This document shows, in pieces, positions 25,831-38,280 of a stretch of 64,000 nt of DNA (the stretch's first letter is position 1; each line of letters starts with the position of its first letter). The position numbers and the translations under genes were made by a program. Below the pieces are notes generated by a model, which saw nothing but the letters and a program-made list of their open reading frames with translations, made no database searches and was not told the DNA's origin. The DNA comes from Sycobia sp. Sy_11 (taxonomy: Eukaryota; Arthropoda; Insecta; Hymenoptera; Epichrysomallidae), in the NCBI GenBank assembly GCA_018907035.1, contig JACCIC010000206.1, forward strand, positions 705,001 through 769,000. Direction: 5' to 3'.

Positions 25831-26540
25831 TAATGTGAATTTACCTGATGGGAGCAGCCAAGCAGACCTTTGCGAACTTGATTATTTTTATTTTTAATGC
25901 AGAGTCTGTGGCGGTGATTATAAACAAGGATTGTCTGATGGTTATCATCTAATATATTATTTTATAAAGAATCTAAGTTCGATAAAAATTTTTGTTAAGT
26001 TTGTCTTTAGAGAGCTGAAAAATTTAAGATGAATTATCTTATAATTGTGCCCTCCCCCCCATCAGTTTAGTGAAATTGAATTTTAAACTAAATTAATGCC
26101 ACCACGCTCTAAATCAAGTTAAAAATAGAGTATACCGAAATAATATGTTCTATTTTCGAGTAAATATTTTCCTTAATTGTTCCTTTCCTTAAACTATTTT
26201 TTCAAATTAACAAAATATATCGGCTAAATTTGACACGACCTCGTTCGATTTAAATGTTTTGAATGTTTTTAAATTCCTCTTTCATCGGGTAAACAGTTTC
26301 TTCGTTTAAAAACTACACTTAGAAAGTATATTTTCTTCTGGCATAAGTTTAATAGAGTAATGTAAGTTTGGACCATTTCATCGTATTGTTTATACAATAT
26401 ACAATGAATGAAGTTTTATTAGCGACAAATACTAATAGTCAGAAGTAAAATACCTCCAGTGATGTTATTTATTCATAAAAAATGTATACAATGAAAGTTT
26501 CAAAAAGAAGAATGATTTTCGCTAAAACTATACGGCAGTT
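25830..26540. other. AT-rich block, no gene seen
   Basis: Continues from the hammerhead-like motif. A donor-like CAG|GTAAAT occurs on the minus strand near 25,840 without a clear matching acceptor. Confidence 0.5.
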
Positions 26541-26730
26541 TCCTTTGGCGAGGAACGCGACGGCCTTTTGTCTACTCGGCGGGGGAGCGCCATTCGCTGG
26601 CCGCAGGGATAAGCGTGGAAACATTCGCCTTATATATTTCGATACACAATATACGGGAAAAGTCGTTACTTCCACGAGCAGCGCGAACCCTTATTGGCTT
26701 TTCACGATTCTATTCTCCTGCGATTTTTCC

Positions 26731-26731
<1 letters not shown>

Positions 26732-26766
<35 letters not shown>

Positions 26767-26768
26767 TC
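26732..26768. repeat. (CT)n microsatellite
   Basis: About 32 bp pure CT. A GA array of similar length lies about 450 bp downstream at 27,219-27,251. Confidence 0.95.
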
Positions 26769-27212
26769 CTGGGAGCTCGGGCCGATTTTTATTCCATATC
26801 TGTCTCCCCCTCGCTCTCCCTGCTTTTTCCCGGCCGCCTCAACCCCCGCCCCCCCTTTTCTCTTCCCTTTATCTTACCGTTTTGCGCACCTCGGCATGAA
26901 ACACGCAATCAGCGAAGGGATAGAAAGAAAGAGAGGGTCCGGATGATGGCAGTGGGTCGGGCGAGGGGGCGAGGCGGGCAGATGAAGGAAGAGAAGAAAC
27001 CAGGGCACGCGACTCTCGCAAAAGATTTTCGATTGTCGAGGACAAATATTTGCCCGATGGCACCGCCATCGCCTCAAGGTGAAATTCTCACGGATGGCAG
27101 GGAGAGCGGGAGGGGTGTCAGAAGAATGAGAAGGAGCGCGAGGCGCGAAGGATGGTGGCGGGTAGGCGGGGGGGGGCAAGGGGGGACCGTGGCGGAGGGG
27201 CGGGGGCGCTGC

Positions 27213-27252
<40 letters not shown>
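27213..27252. repeat. (GA)n microsatellite
   Basis: Includes one GACAGA break. It is preceded by G-rich DNA with a run of eight G residues at 27,169. Confidence 0.95.
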
Positions 27253-27253
<1 letters not shown>

Positions 27254-27509
27254 GGCACAACGCCTCGGCCACATATTGAAGTCTTTAGGTGCCTGGATAA
27301 ACATGAAAAGGAGTGCAATGCAAACGGCGCGTTTCTCGCCGCGGATCGCGCCGCGGGGACGCCCGCTCGGCGCGAGTCATAAAAATGAAATGGTCATTTT
27401 AAAGCTTAATAAGCGGATTTGGACTGCGCGAGGCCGTGGATATCGACTTGTAAAATATATAATAATAATACTTTGGCTCGCATCGACCGCTGTGGGAAGG
27501 GGGCGATAA

Positions 27510-28620
27510 GGGGCCGTTCTTGCACCGCGCTTCTTGTTTTTTTTTTTTTGCTATATGTCTGTATATAATTTAATACTATATAGATGTAGTTCAGCGCGAT
27601 CCCCAGTTTGTGCTTTTGCATTATTCCCACGATACGACTTTCCTGTAATATTCAAGTTATCCCATGTATTTATAAAGTTATTTGGATACAGATGAATTTC
27701 GAATATAACGTGTATTGACATATAAATAAAAAATTTAGCAATAAATCGTAGTAGATACTCGATTACCAATGTTAATGTTTTATTGCGTCTCCTTAATCGT
27801 TTTATGCTACAAATGTATTATCATTATACGGTATGATATTCGTGAATGTAATAGAAGCAATTTTGATTTTTTATCAAGGTGGAAAGAATTTGCTATCAGC
27901 TGTGAAACTTATTTTTATAATATTCGAACGGGTATTGGATGATATCTTCTCTTTATCAAAGATAGAGGTAAGAATACAATTTATATAGCTTCATTACGAG
28001 AATCCAGTAATAATACACATTTATCTTATGCATCACAAACAACATGCAATTAGTTAACGTAATGGCTCAGAATAATCATTGTCTTCAATGTTTGGATTCG
28101 ATACGCATTAAACTCATGACATAATTAATGTTATCCGACATATTGTAGAAATCGTATAATAACATAGATGGTTATGAATTATACCTTTTTAACAACATTA
28201 GTATAAATTTATTTACAAATCCCGGCGAAAGTTCCGCAGCCTTTCCATAATGAAGAAGGGACAAATTGTAATAATGCAAATTTATGTATGTTCAGGCCTA
28301 TAGGCAGGGATATGTTTGGACAATATTTCCCTATATACACATGATTAATGCGTACATTTGCATTTGGGTTTCGGAGGGGGGAAGGGGGCTACCTAAAATG
28401 GTATTCTTTTCTCGGCAGGTAATGGATTCCGAATCAAAAGCTCCAATTTCAAAAGAATATATGTTTTATCGACCGTTTTCGAAAGCAAAATATTCGAATT
28501 TGACAATAGCATTTTATGATATTTTTTTTTTTATCAAAATTCAACGCAACAATTTCAGAGTTCGGAATATAAAACGTCGGAAGATTCGCAAAGCCTGCGG
28601 GTGAAATTAAAACGTAACCG
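27510..28620. other. AT-rich block, unrecognised ORF
   Basis: A 106-codon plus frame at 28,284-28,604 includes an internal TCGGCAG acceptor-like site near 28,419 and a basic C-terminus. It is not recognised; the coding status is open. Confidence 0.3.
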
Positions 28621-29090
28621 ATACAGCGCCCGGAACAGCGAGCCCGATGGCCAAATTGAGTCCCAGCGATCTACATATTATGCTGTTGAACTTCCACGCG
28701 GCATATCGCTTAATACACGCGGCATAGAACGATGAAATTTTCAAGCGACGGACAAAAAAGAAAAGGAGCAACATCTCGTCCCCCCTCTCCCCCCCCTCAC
28801 ATTTGGCGCTATATCGAAACGTAGGCTGCATCGGAAAATCTTTATAATACCGGGTGTTTTTTTTTTTTTTTTTTTTTTTTCGTTCTTCACATTATCCCCG
28901 AAGCCTTAGCTGGCCGCATATGTCGCGCGCACATCGTATCTACCGATATAATGCGTAAGTACATGTGTATTCTTGGAGAAATTTCCGATTAGCCCGCGGG
29001 GGTAATTGTCGTCTCCCGCGGGGACCTTGCGCGAGCGCGCATTAAGCGCGCGGGTCTAATCTAAACGCGCGTGCACGCATAATGGGACCG

Positions 29091-29094
<4 letters not shown>

Positions 29095-29133
<39 letters not shown>
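29095..29133. repeat. (TA)n microsatellite
   Basis: Pure array directly after GCGCGCA. Confidence 0.97.
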
Positions 29134-29136
<3 letters not shown>

Positions 29137-29259
29137 GCTCGCAGCTGTTTCGCGCTCTCCTTCTGCTCCCCCCTCACTCTGACCCTCGCAATTTCCGTCC
29201 CCGGGCAGATTTAAAATGCTTATCGGTAGCCCGGCCGGATCAATACTCTCTTGCTCTCT

Positions 29260-29296
<37 letters not shown>
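29260..29296. repeat. (CT)n microsatellite
   Basis: About 35 bp pure CT. A second CT array follows at 29,561-29,592 in a pyrimidine-rich kilobase. Confidence 0.95.
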
Positions 29297-29297
<1 letters not shown>

Positions 29298-29559
29298 TTT
29301 GCGCGCGCGCCTGGATACTTCCAGGCTTAGGTGGGTCGGCTATCTCCTCGAGCTGCGCCCGTCCCCTTCCCCTTCACCCACGTCCGCCACCTCGTCCACG
29401 GCGCGAGCCTCTCCCGCGAGCGTTTCTCTCTCGCTCCTTTTAATGCCTCTCTTGCGCGAGTGCGTGCGCGCGATTTTCAGCCCCGCGCCGGCCGAGCGGC
29501 CGGCCGCTTTTCTCTAGCGCGCTACCAGCAGCGGCTTTTACGAGGGCGAGCTATGTGCC

Positions 29560-29560
<1 letters not shown>

Positions 29561-29592
<32 letters not shown>
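29561..29592. repeat. (CT)n microsatellite
   Basis: CT array adjoining a run of C residues at 29,596-29,605. Confidence 0.95.
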
Positions 29593-29593
<1 letters not shown>

Positions 29594-29857
29594 GCCCCCC
29601 CCCCGTCCCACCCCGAATACCCGCTCAGCCGGCCGCGCTAACCGTTTTTCTAGGTGCCCTCTTTTTATCCCTTCGGGGCTGCGCCTTTTACTTAGTCCCG
29701 TGTGCCGGATTCGCATCTTCTGCAACGATCCCCCTTCCCTCCCCGCGGCGCGGCGCAGTGTGGTGTGCTTTGATTTCTCGGGATATTGGGACCGAGGCGC
29801 GTGAGTTCGCTGAAATTGTTTAAGCTACGGGGATTTTGCGCGCAGACGTTTACAGGT

Positions 29858-29860
<3 letters not shown>

Positions 29861-29907
<47 letters not shown>

Positions 29908-29942
29908 ATATATCTATATATCTATATATATATATATATAGA
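29861..29942. repeat. (TA)n with periodic CTATATAT units
   Basis: TA array of about 45 bp, then three TATATC units of period 10 (29,904-29,933), then TA again. The block shows a higher-order repeat arising inside a dinucleotide array. Confidence 0.95.
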
Positions 29943-29949
29943 CACACGT

Positions 29950-31300
29950 TTAATGGAAAATTGGAAGCAAGCAATCTACTTTTATGCATGAGTGTATACA
30001 ATATTTTACTTGTATTTTACGCCTCGGCTCTCAGAAAATCTTCTCAGTAGATGAGTATGATATATCGTTGTTCTATTTTCGCGCTATGACTTCCTAGGTA
30101 TTTGCGCCCCAGAAACTTGTGTACTATGGGAGTTATTTCTTTATTTCAAATCTTTAACTGAAAATTTCTCTCTTTATAACTGCATTCGTATAGGATCTCT
30201 GAAATATTTGCACATTTCTCACGTGTTATAGATTCTCATAGAATTCTGCTATTGCTCATAAACAAATTCATGCAATTATTTTCTCAGAAACAATTAAACT
30301 AATTCTATGGAAAAATTATACTTTATGTTTTGGCATTAAAATCAACCTTTGATAAAACACTATAAATAATTTTTTATTTATTTAATAGAGCGTTGAAAAT
30401 GATTCGGAGCAATGGAGTGTGATAAATTTCATTACCAAATACTTAGCTGTAAAGTTTTATTCGACGGTTATATCATTGCGGAAGATATAAAAAACGAAGA
30501 GGAAACACTTGTAAAAATGAGACGGAGAGATTAGGATGTGCTGCCAGCGTGAAAACTGAGACAGTCGCCAATGGAAAATTTGATTGATGTAAAAAAGCAA
30601 TCACGCTCAACAAGAACTTAAGATAGAATGTCAAAAAAAACCATCGAAAACTATCCAATGATTTAAGATCTACATTACATGGCGAACTCTCTGCTCGATG
30701 TCTGCCTTGCAGAAACGATTTGCCGCATTTGTTACCGCATCTGGCACTGGTGACTAAAATAGCGAGAAAAAAAGGGGGGGGGAGGGGGAAACAGAGGAAA
30801 CCGTTTTACAATCTCGTCGAATAAAGGAATAGCGATAGTGGCTCCCGTTACTCAATTATTCGTCGATGTCCTTTGAATTTTCCATGCTCGCGCAGTAGAG
30901 ATTCCATTGCGGTAGCGACGCGTATACATCCGCGCCTCGCGCATAACCGAGCCTTTAAGTCGCAGTGTGAGCGCGTACAGCCGCGCGCGGCAAATCCGTA
31001 TTCCTCCCATATAAATAACCGCTGCCCCCCCTCCCCCCCCGGCAAAAGAGTTGAATTCCCGGGAGCGGCGGTGTTGGGAGCCACTACACTTTACAAACGT
31101 CTTCAGCGGAAATTCGCATGACAAGCGTACAATCAAGCCGGCTTCGGTAACGAGATTAGTCTTCCGCCGCCTCCTCGTCCTACTCCTCCTGCCCCTGCTC
31201 AACGGGCATCCCTCCGCTCCTCCGCTGGTTCGCGCATCACCAGGCATATCCCGTCCGGAGATGGCAAATCGTCGAGTCGCGGAGGGTCCCGGATAAATGC
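29950..31300. other. AT-rich then CpG-rich, no gene supported
   Basis: AT-rich to 30.74 kb, then a poly(G) run at 30,774-30,786 and CpG-rich DNA. Frames at 30.85-31.35 kb overlap on both strands and look like stop-poor background. Confidence 0.5.
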
Positions 31301-31304
31301 ACAT

Positions 31305-31305
31305 G

Positions 31306-31345
<40 letters not shown>
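31305..31345. repeat. (TA)n microsatellite
   Basis: TA array of about 35 bp with an ATTATATA beginning. Confidence 0.96.
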
Positions 31346-31346
<1 letters not shown>

Positions 31347-31708
31347 ATGATGCATTCTCTAGCTCCGAGAAAGTGGTGGCTGCACGCGCGGCAGCTGCGT
31401 TTAGAAATATTAACGCGCGGAGTTCATTACATATATATACTGGCTATATCGTGCTTCTGACCAGTCGGGTAATAATCACAGCGCGCACGATTCAATATCG
31501 TTCGAATTGGTGTGAATTTTTACCCCGATGCGGTTCAAAGTGCGATTACCAGTTTCTCGCATCATCCCGACGGGTTCGGTGTATCGTAGTAACGATTTGA
31601 TCATTCGATCCTTTATGATCCTCTCCTTCTGTCGGCGGGAAAATTATTTTACCCTTCTATAATTGAAAAATGCTCATCTGAAGCATGGCCGGTGGCAGCA
31701 TCGATTGG

Positions 31709-31710
<2 letters not shown>

Positions 31711-31744
<34 letters not shown>
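31711..31744. repeat. (GA)n microsatellite
   Basis: Pure array about 150 bp before a CpG-rich, promoter-like stretch. Confidence 0.95.
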
Positions 31745-31745
<1 letters not shown>

Positions 31746-31859
31746 GTGCGCGTACAATGGAACGTCGTCGCGCAGCTCAGCTCGTGATTACGGCGGTTAG
31801 ACTACGTACGGACTCGTAAATTATCTCGAAACCTATCGTCGCACTTTTAACCGCGTCCG

Positions 31860-32440
31860 AGTAAAATGCCAGATCTGTACGACGGATGTTGAATGGCGCC
31901 CGCTGTGATTGGCCGATCACGGGCATATGGCCCGGACTCGTCCCGTTCGGCTGGCCCGCCGACGGGTCTTTTCGGGAACACGTCGTACGAGCGTCGACGG
32001 CGACGAGGGACGAGACCGAGCGGATCGCTCGTGCTGCTGCTGCGCGCGGAGCGGTGAAAGTGTTGTTCCAATTCCGGTTTCACTCTGCACCCGGTGCCAT
32101 TTGCAGGGGGGGGGGAGTAGAGTGAGCCAGCGAGAAAGACGCGGGCTGTGGAGGGGCGGGGGGAAGGGGGGGGGAGGAGATACACCGCCGCGAGGGCCTT
32201 TTTTTTTTCTAGAGGTGTCGGGAAACTATATCGTCCGGAGCTGGGAAGAGGTCGTCGTGACCGGCGTGAAATGAGATTGGCACTCGTATAATCTGTGTGC
32301 GGAACAAACTGCCGAGCAGTTTGTCTTTGCGCGCGTGTGGGTAAAGGGGGAAGGGAGAGCGAGGGATGTGTCCGCAAGGAATGAAAGTTACCAGCGGGGG
32401 GGGGAGGGGTCGTCAGGGTGGAATGGAACTTTTCCGCTTC
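31860..32440 (+). promoter_or_regulatory. CpG-rich promoter-like stretch
   Basis: Dense CpG, an inverted CCAAT box (TGATTGGCCGA near 31,905), few simple repeats in its first 240 bp, then several poly(G) runs (32,106-32,116 and 32,157-32,174). It precedes the protein-like frame at 32,506. No TATA box or initiator could be placed with confidence, and CpG-rich DNA is common elsewhere in the window. Confidence 0.18.
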
Positions 32441-32505
32441 TGTATATATATATATATTACCGCACGACAGACGAACTTTCTAATATTTAGATCGTCGGAT
32501 TAGAT

Positions 32506-32664
32506 ATGTCGTATGAAAATACAAGCAGTGGTAGTAGGGAGACAGCCGAACTGCGCTATTACAAAAGTTTGGCTTTCGAGGATTTCGTTTCGCTTTTACT
32601 TGAAAATGTGGTAAGGTCACCAACTGTTGTTGGCAAGGAGAATTTTTATTGCAAGTTTTTATGA
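32506..32664 (+). CDS. Candidate first coding exon / 52-aa ORF, unknown
   Basis: Product not recognised. An ATG at 32,506 opens a 52-codon frame ending in TGA at 32,662-32,664, with mixed codon use and no simple repeat (it begins MSYENTSSGSRETAELRYYK). A donor-like AATGTG|GTAAGG lies at 32,610/32,611, exactly between codons 35 and 36, so the coding part may end at 32,610 in phase 0. Just upstream (31.86-32.44 kb) is a CpG-rich stretch with several poly(G) tracts that could be a promoter or 5' leader. The base at -3 is G. It may also be a chance ORF at the boundary of a GC-rich and an AT-rich block. Confidence 0.22.
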   Translation: MSYENTSSGSRETAELRYYKSLAFEDFVSLLLENVVRSPTVVGKENFYCKFL

Positions 32665-33560
32665 TTTTACGATTTTTATATTTAATATTTGAAAGCCTAT
32701 CTCATACACAATCATGTCATGATTTCATCACTATACTGGATTCGACGAACTTTCACGTACCATCAAGTTAGTTACTTCTTTACTTAATAAGAAATAAATA
32801 CATTCCCTTACCAATATAGGAAACTAATTTAAAAATTTATATATTTAAACTACTATAAAAAGAATTAGTATATATTTTCATCACTCTTTTTCGTTACTAA
32901 AGAAGCAATTGGTTTTAATCGTTTTTTTTTATAATATAGACTAAACTATTACTATATCTAGAAGAAAATAGAAACTTTTGATGAATTAAAAAATTTCAAA
33001 ATCTACTTCCAAATTCTACAATAGCCATTCAAATTTACATTTAGATTAATTTTGCTTGAGCAATAATGTGATATTAGCGATATGTTTCAATTTCACTAAA
33101 TTAATCGTAGCTGTTTTATTATCGAAATTAAAGAAATGCCATTCTACTCATAATTACGAGAATGAAATAGAAACTTAATTGTGCCAAATATTCAATATTC
33201 ATATAGAATATTGATATGCAGAATTACATTCGAGTGAAGTCCTTCGAAAATGATAATCCGAAAATAATCACATAAGTATAATGAAATCAGTCCTTTTGTT
33301 AGTATTCCTCTGGATCACACATCAACTTTTGACTTATTGATACTAGTCTGCAGTGCGAGAATGAAAATTTATCGTCAGCCCTGATATTTTCAGTTAGAAA
33401 AAGCATTACACATTTACGATTGAGCACCATAAGCTGTAATTTCTGCAGTATCTCCAAGATGTCGCTGAAATTCACTTAATTCGAAGTACCACCACCCAAA
33501 TACAATATCAAATCTTGACTATATATATATATATATATAATGAGCACTGAATAATTCAGT
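32665..33560. other. AT-rich block, no gene seen
   Basis: No frame of note; a short TA tract lies at 33,521-33,540. Confidence 0.55.
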
Positions 33561-33779
33561 TTTCCACACCGCTCCAACAGTGATTAATAAACATCGGCAG
33601 CTCGAAGAGCGCAGCTATCGAGTACCGGAGTCCGCCGGCACCCATCAGATTATCGGGAAAATTCCATCGCGAAAGCTGTTCTGGGCTCGCTCGCCGATGT
33701 ATCAAATTCTACTACTTCGACGAGTTCACGAAAATTACAAACGCGACGTCCGCGGTCGTGGCGATTCGAACGCGCACCG

Positions 33780-33780
<1 letters not shown>

Positions 33781-33828
<48 letters not shown>
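33781..33828. repeat. (TA)n microsatellite
   Basis: About 47 bp pure; shorter TA arrays follow at 34,098-34,128 and 34,618-34,641. Confidence 0.97.
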
Positions 33829-33829
<1 letters not shown>

Positions 33830-34095
33830 AAGGCGCGCTCTTCTGGATGGCGAACGAGACCGTGGCGGCGGCGGCGGCGGAATCGATCAAATCTATGCGC
33901 AGCGGCCTCGACGCTGCGAGGCGATGTTTAATGCACTCGCGCATATATAGAGCATATAGACGCCCGCCGCGGATGGAAGGGCTCTCTCGCTTCTATTCCC
34001 CTCCCCCTCCTTTTCTCCCCCGCGGCCAATCACTTTCTTCTTCTTGTTCGCGGGCGTGCAAGAACTGGGACAGCAGTCACGGAGCATCAACATCA

Positions 34096-34129
<34 letters not shown>

Positions 34130-34211
34130 AGAGGGAAAGAGAGAGCTCAGCTGAACCTCCTCGTGACCGCGATCGTTTTCAGACTTTTTGCCGCAGCGGG
34201 GCGAGGTGGAA

Positions 34212-34215
<4 letters not shown>

Positions 34216-34249
<34 letters not shown>
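34216..34249. repeat. (GA)n microsatellite
   Basis: About 33 bp pure GA. Confidence 0.95.
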
Positions 34250-34252
<3 letters not shown>

Positions 34253-35142
34253 GATAAGGGAAATTGACTCCTTCAAACAATTCTCGGCTGGATCGCCGCC
34301 CTCCTTCCTGGCCCCGCGACCCCGTGCACAGTCGGTGAGGCAAGGGGGCGCCACGAAATTCCCGCGGCGCGGCATCGCGCGCACGCGAATCCCCGAATCG
34401 AGCGGCGGCGCTGCGGGGTCGTACGGCGCTCTGATGAAAATTTCAAGGCGGAACATATAAGACGAGGGCCGCCGCCGCGTGATTTAATGGCACGAGGCAT
34501 GATTTTCTGCCGGGAATGGCGAGATTTCTTATTAGTCGTGTAGTTGAATAAAACTTGGGCGCTTCGTTTTTTGGACGTATATATACTTCGCGAGCCTCCC
34601 ATCTCCTGCTATTCAACGTATATATATATATATATATATATCAGCTGAAATATTTTTGCGAGTAACGCAATTCTTTACAATCTCGGCGTGTATAACTTTT
34701 GAAATTCGTGTCGGAATACAAGTAAGGCTCGTAAAAATAGTTTACACTATTCTTTGTATAAAACTTTCTTTCAATCATTATAATAATGCACTAAAAATTT
34801 TCGTTGGATCAGTCTAATATTTTTATAATATACTTTATGTCAAACGAGTACTCAGTGCATGATGTCGAGGGCATAAGTTATTTAATATCTTTTATCTTAT
34901 AAAGCAGAATTACTAGTGCAATCGATCCTTGAGTATTCATTATTTAGATTCTGTATAACGTATGATTAGAACAAGGCTATCATATATGAGCATATGATAT
35001 CTGCAGAATATGAATACAGTGTATAGAATAGTAGCTATTTTGATTAATATTATATCAAGAACTTTCTATTAAATGCTAGATATACTAGATTTTTTATAAA
35101 GTATTAATAAAATATAAATCTCATGTTTTAAAAAAAATGTTC

Positions 35143-35181
35143 CTATATATATATATATACATACATACACATACTCACACA

Positions 35182-35226
<45 letters not shown>
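35143..35226. repeat. Two (TA)n arrays split by CATA/CACA
   Basis: TA at 35,143-35,159, then CATACATACACATACTCACACAGG-type sequence, then TA at 35,184-35,225. One of the few long TA arrays with an AT-rich left flank. Confidence 0.94.
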
Positions 35227-35229
<3 letters not shown>

Positions 35230-36318
35230 ACTGAAAATTACAGAGAACTTGTTTATACAAGTTTAATAAAATAATTGACGGAATAAATAATATTTAATTA
35301 CGTATATTATCCGCAGCTGATTAGCCGCGTACGCGTGCTTTGAACGATGCCATCTAGTTATTATATACGAATCGCGTACGAGATCCCTGCCTCGGCAGCG
35401 CGTATATCCATTTTCCTTCGTTCGGTGCCCTAGTCGTATATATAATTATTGAGCATAGCCAGAGGCGCGACATCGGCTACTATATACGCTCGCGCTTACA
35501 GGTATTCTCCGTTGCCGCGCGGGCTCGTATGCGGCTCGGACAGCTAATTAAGTGCTGCGTGTATTTTTAATACTATAATACCTGCTTTGATTGTCGCAAT
35601 GTTTTTATAATATAATAGACAACTAGTCGCTCGAATGACAATATTGCAATACTCGCTAAATCAGCGTTTTATTTCATTGTCGTGTAGAACGTGTTAGAAT
35701 AATCAAATTTACAGACGTGGCATAATCTAAAGCAGCATTGGAAGTCATTGATTTCAGGGGATGCATTAGTAAGAAATTTCACATGTTTATTCTTAATTCC
35801 CCTCTCGTGTTACCCTCGCCTTACATCGAAATTCTGCAGTATTTGCGCGCAAACACGTACGTGAGCGTCCACACACACACGCGCGCGCACACGCGCTCAC
35901 CTAAACATGTATATACAGAAGAATTGCGCGCGTCCAAATTGAAAATGCCACGACGGTTGTATATACAGGGGCGGCTTTCCCGCAACGAAATTAAAAACCC
36001 CTTCAAAATAAAAAGAGCCGACGCGACTCGCGCTGCCAGACGTAATATGTGCGCGCGCGCGGGCGCGGGCGTGCGCGCGGCACGGCCACGCAATCAGCGT
36101 GCGGCGAATGAAGAAAAATGCGAGGGGGGGGGGAAAGGAGAAGGAGCGAGAGAGACGGAGACAGAGAGCGCGGAATGGACGATGGCGGGGGGGGGGAGGA
36201 GATCGAGATATTAGTCGGCCGGCAGAGAAAAAGTGAAGAAAGCGAGGCATGCGTGTCCGTCCGAAAATTACAGCTTCTTATACGCAGGGTCGGTGTGTCG
36301 CCGTTCCGGCGCGGCGCA

Positions 36319-36348
36319 ATAGTGGCGGCGGCGGCGGCGGCGGCGGCC
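36319..36348. repeat. (GGC)n trinucleotide tract
   Basis: Eight GGC units; a GCC-type tract follows at 36,752-36,784, so the two are in opposite orientation about 430 bp apart. Confidence 0.94.
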
Positions 36349-36534
36349 ACGGGTCCAGTGCACTCATCCGGCGGCCCGACTCCCAGCGCGTATACCGCGC
36401 GCGTCGCTCCCGGACAAGTTGCTCGCGGATTTCGTTTCGTTAATTCCTCTCGCCCCGCGGCTGCCCCCAACCCCCTTTCCTCGCCTCGCTTCCTATATAC
36501 GTGGAGCCGGAGTGGCTTTTTACTCGTTCGCCCT

Positions 36535-36537
<3 letters not shown>

Positions 36538-36571
<34 letters not shown>
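36538..36571. repeat. (CT)n microsatellite
   Basis: About 32 bp pure CT. Confidence 0.95.
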
Positions 36572-37212
36572 CCCCTCTCCTTTTACCTCCCACCCTCGGC
36601 GCTGTCCACGCAATTCTTGATTTCCAGGGTGGAATGCCGCTTACCGCGACGTAAACTCGTTACGAGGTATGTTTACGACCTTGGACGATTCCAATTACCG
36701 CTAAATCTCTCTGGAATTGACTTTGAGCGATAAGTTTTACTTTCGTCGGCGGAGGCTGCCGCCGCCGCCGCCGCCACCGCCGCGGCAGCAGCTTCGGGGC
36801 TTAACCGCTCACGGGAGCTGCGTTTACCGGCATCGGACTCTTTGCCGGGTATACACACACGCGCGCGCGCGCTCGAGCGCACGCGCACAAATACGTATGG
36901 CCATGCAGGAGCGCGCGTGTGCGCGCGCGGGGTTATTTGCGCCACATCGTATACTAGCGGGGCCGAAAGTGGTTTCTCCGTTTACTTCCTGTGTGAGAGA
37001 ACGAATGTATATGTACGTGTCGGTCTGTGCAGTCTCACTTCTTCCTCTGCACATATACGTATGCAATGCTGTATATATATATATATATACACATACATAT
37101 ATAGCCGCGGAACTCACGAGGACTTAAACTCATTGCGACAAGTCGTTTGTTCCCTCGCCCCCTCCCTCCTTTGTCCCGACGCCATACAACTGCCAATTCG
37201 CTTTTACGCCAA

Positions 37213-37254
37213 ATGATGGGAAAGAGAAGCGCGAGAGGAGTACAGAGTCCGGAG
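37213..37254 (+). CDS. Candidate short start-codon exon
   Basis: Tandem ATG codons follow GCCAA, a reasonable insect start context. The frame MMGKRSARGVQSPE runs 14 codons to a strong donor, CGGAG|GTAAGAG, at 37,254/37,255, giving a phase 0 exon end. Upstream is a pyrimidine-rich leader-like stretch with no long microsatellite between 37,110 and 37,212. No downstream exon could be paired with it and the peptide is unrecognised. A donor-like GTAAGA by chance in purine-rich sequence is a real alternative. Confidence 0.15.
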
Positions 37255-37436
37255 GTAAGAGAGAGCAGCAGCGGCGGCAGCATTGAAAATTTTCTCGTTT
37301 TACCATTTCCGCATTATACGCCTATCGCTTTGGCGTTACGTAAGCTCGTGACGGGGGTAGGCCAACCTGACGGATACGTATTGGTCGATGAACCCAGTTT
37401 CTTAATGTGAACGGGTGCTGTATTGAGGTGGATACT

Positions 37437-38280
37437 TTTTTTTTTTTTTTTTTTTGATCAAGTCGGCACGTTTGATTCGCGTTAATTAATTAATTATGAT
37501 TTACTGATAATAATGGGTCTATGATTTTTTCTGTATTCCAAATTTTTCTATTATGCAACCTCTTTGTATATTTAAATATATTTCTCGGACGATTCATTAT
37601 TACTGCTCAAATATGCATTATGTTATCGAGATTTCTACAGCGCTTTTTATTTATTCATAACTTCTCCTAAACGTTTGAATTTTTATCAATTATTCACTCT
37701 AAATCAATAATATTATGTACTAGAAGGGTGTGCAAGATTCGATATATCGAACAAAAAGTATCTTCGTTCTCCAACTTCCGGCTTAATAATTCATTTCCGA
37801 GAAACATGTATATTGAAAGGGAATAGTATTTTCACATTTATAAATCATAAATATTCGACTTACGAAGAAGCATAAACTTCATTTGTTGAAAAATATTTTT
37901 ATATTCTGTAGTTCAAAGCATGTAAAATTGAACAGAATATCAATATTATAATCGATCCATTTCGTGTATAATTTTGAATAAGATTACGTAAAATCTAAAC
38001 TGAAATCCAAAATAATTAATTTGTTAAATTATCAATTACGGTATCATTAATTTCCAGTCAGAAGATAGCATTTTCTTCTTTTCCCTTTATTTTCCTGGTA
38101 ACAGTAATGTTTAAAAATAAAACACAATCGCATGTACAACAATTAACTTCTAAATCAATCAATGGAATATATATATAGTATTTGATTTATAATCCTTGAA
38201 ATGGAGTCTCGCCAACTTGGAAACAATTAAGTCTCGCACAATTGCATCCGTCCTTGATAATTGCTCAGAGTTTATTGTCA
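37437..38280. other. AT-rich block, no gene seen
   Basis: Opens with poly(T) at 37,437-37,455. A 98-codon frame at 38,196-38,492 begins at its right edge (MKWSLANLETIKSRTIASVL), is unrecognised and crosses a C run. Confidence 0.45.

Noticed and set aside
26694..27509. 271-codon plus-strand ORF, longest in the window
   Set aside because: Contains a CT-derived Ser-Leu run and a GA-derived Arg-Glu run, low-complexity basic sequence elsewhere, and no recognisable motif.
33750..33790. Minus-strand GTTCGAATC resembling a tRNA T loop
   Set aside because: Flanking bases do not pair into a T stem and no anticodon arm could be drawn.
36003..36654. Overlapping 178- and 196-codon ORFs on opposite strands
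   Set aside because: Poly-Ala from (GGC)n, Ser-Leu or Glu-Arg from (CT)n; neither shows family similarity.
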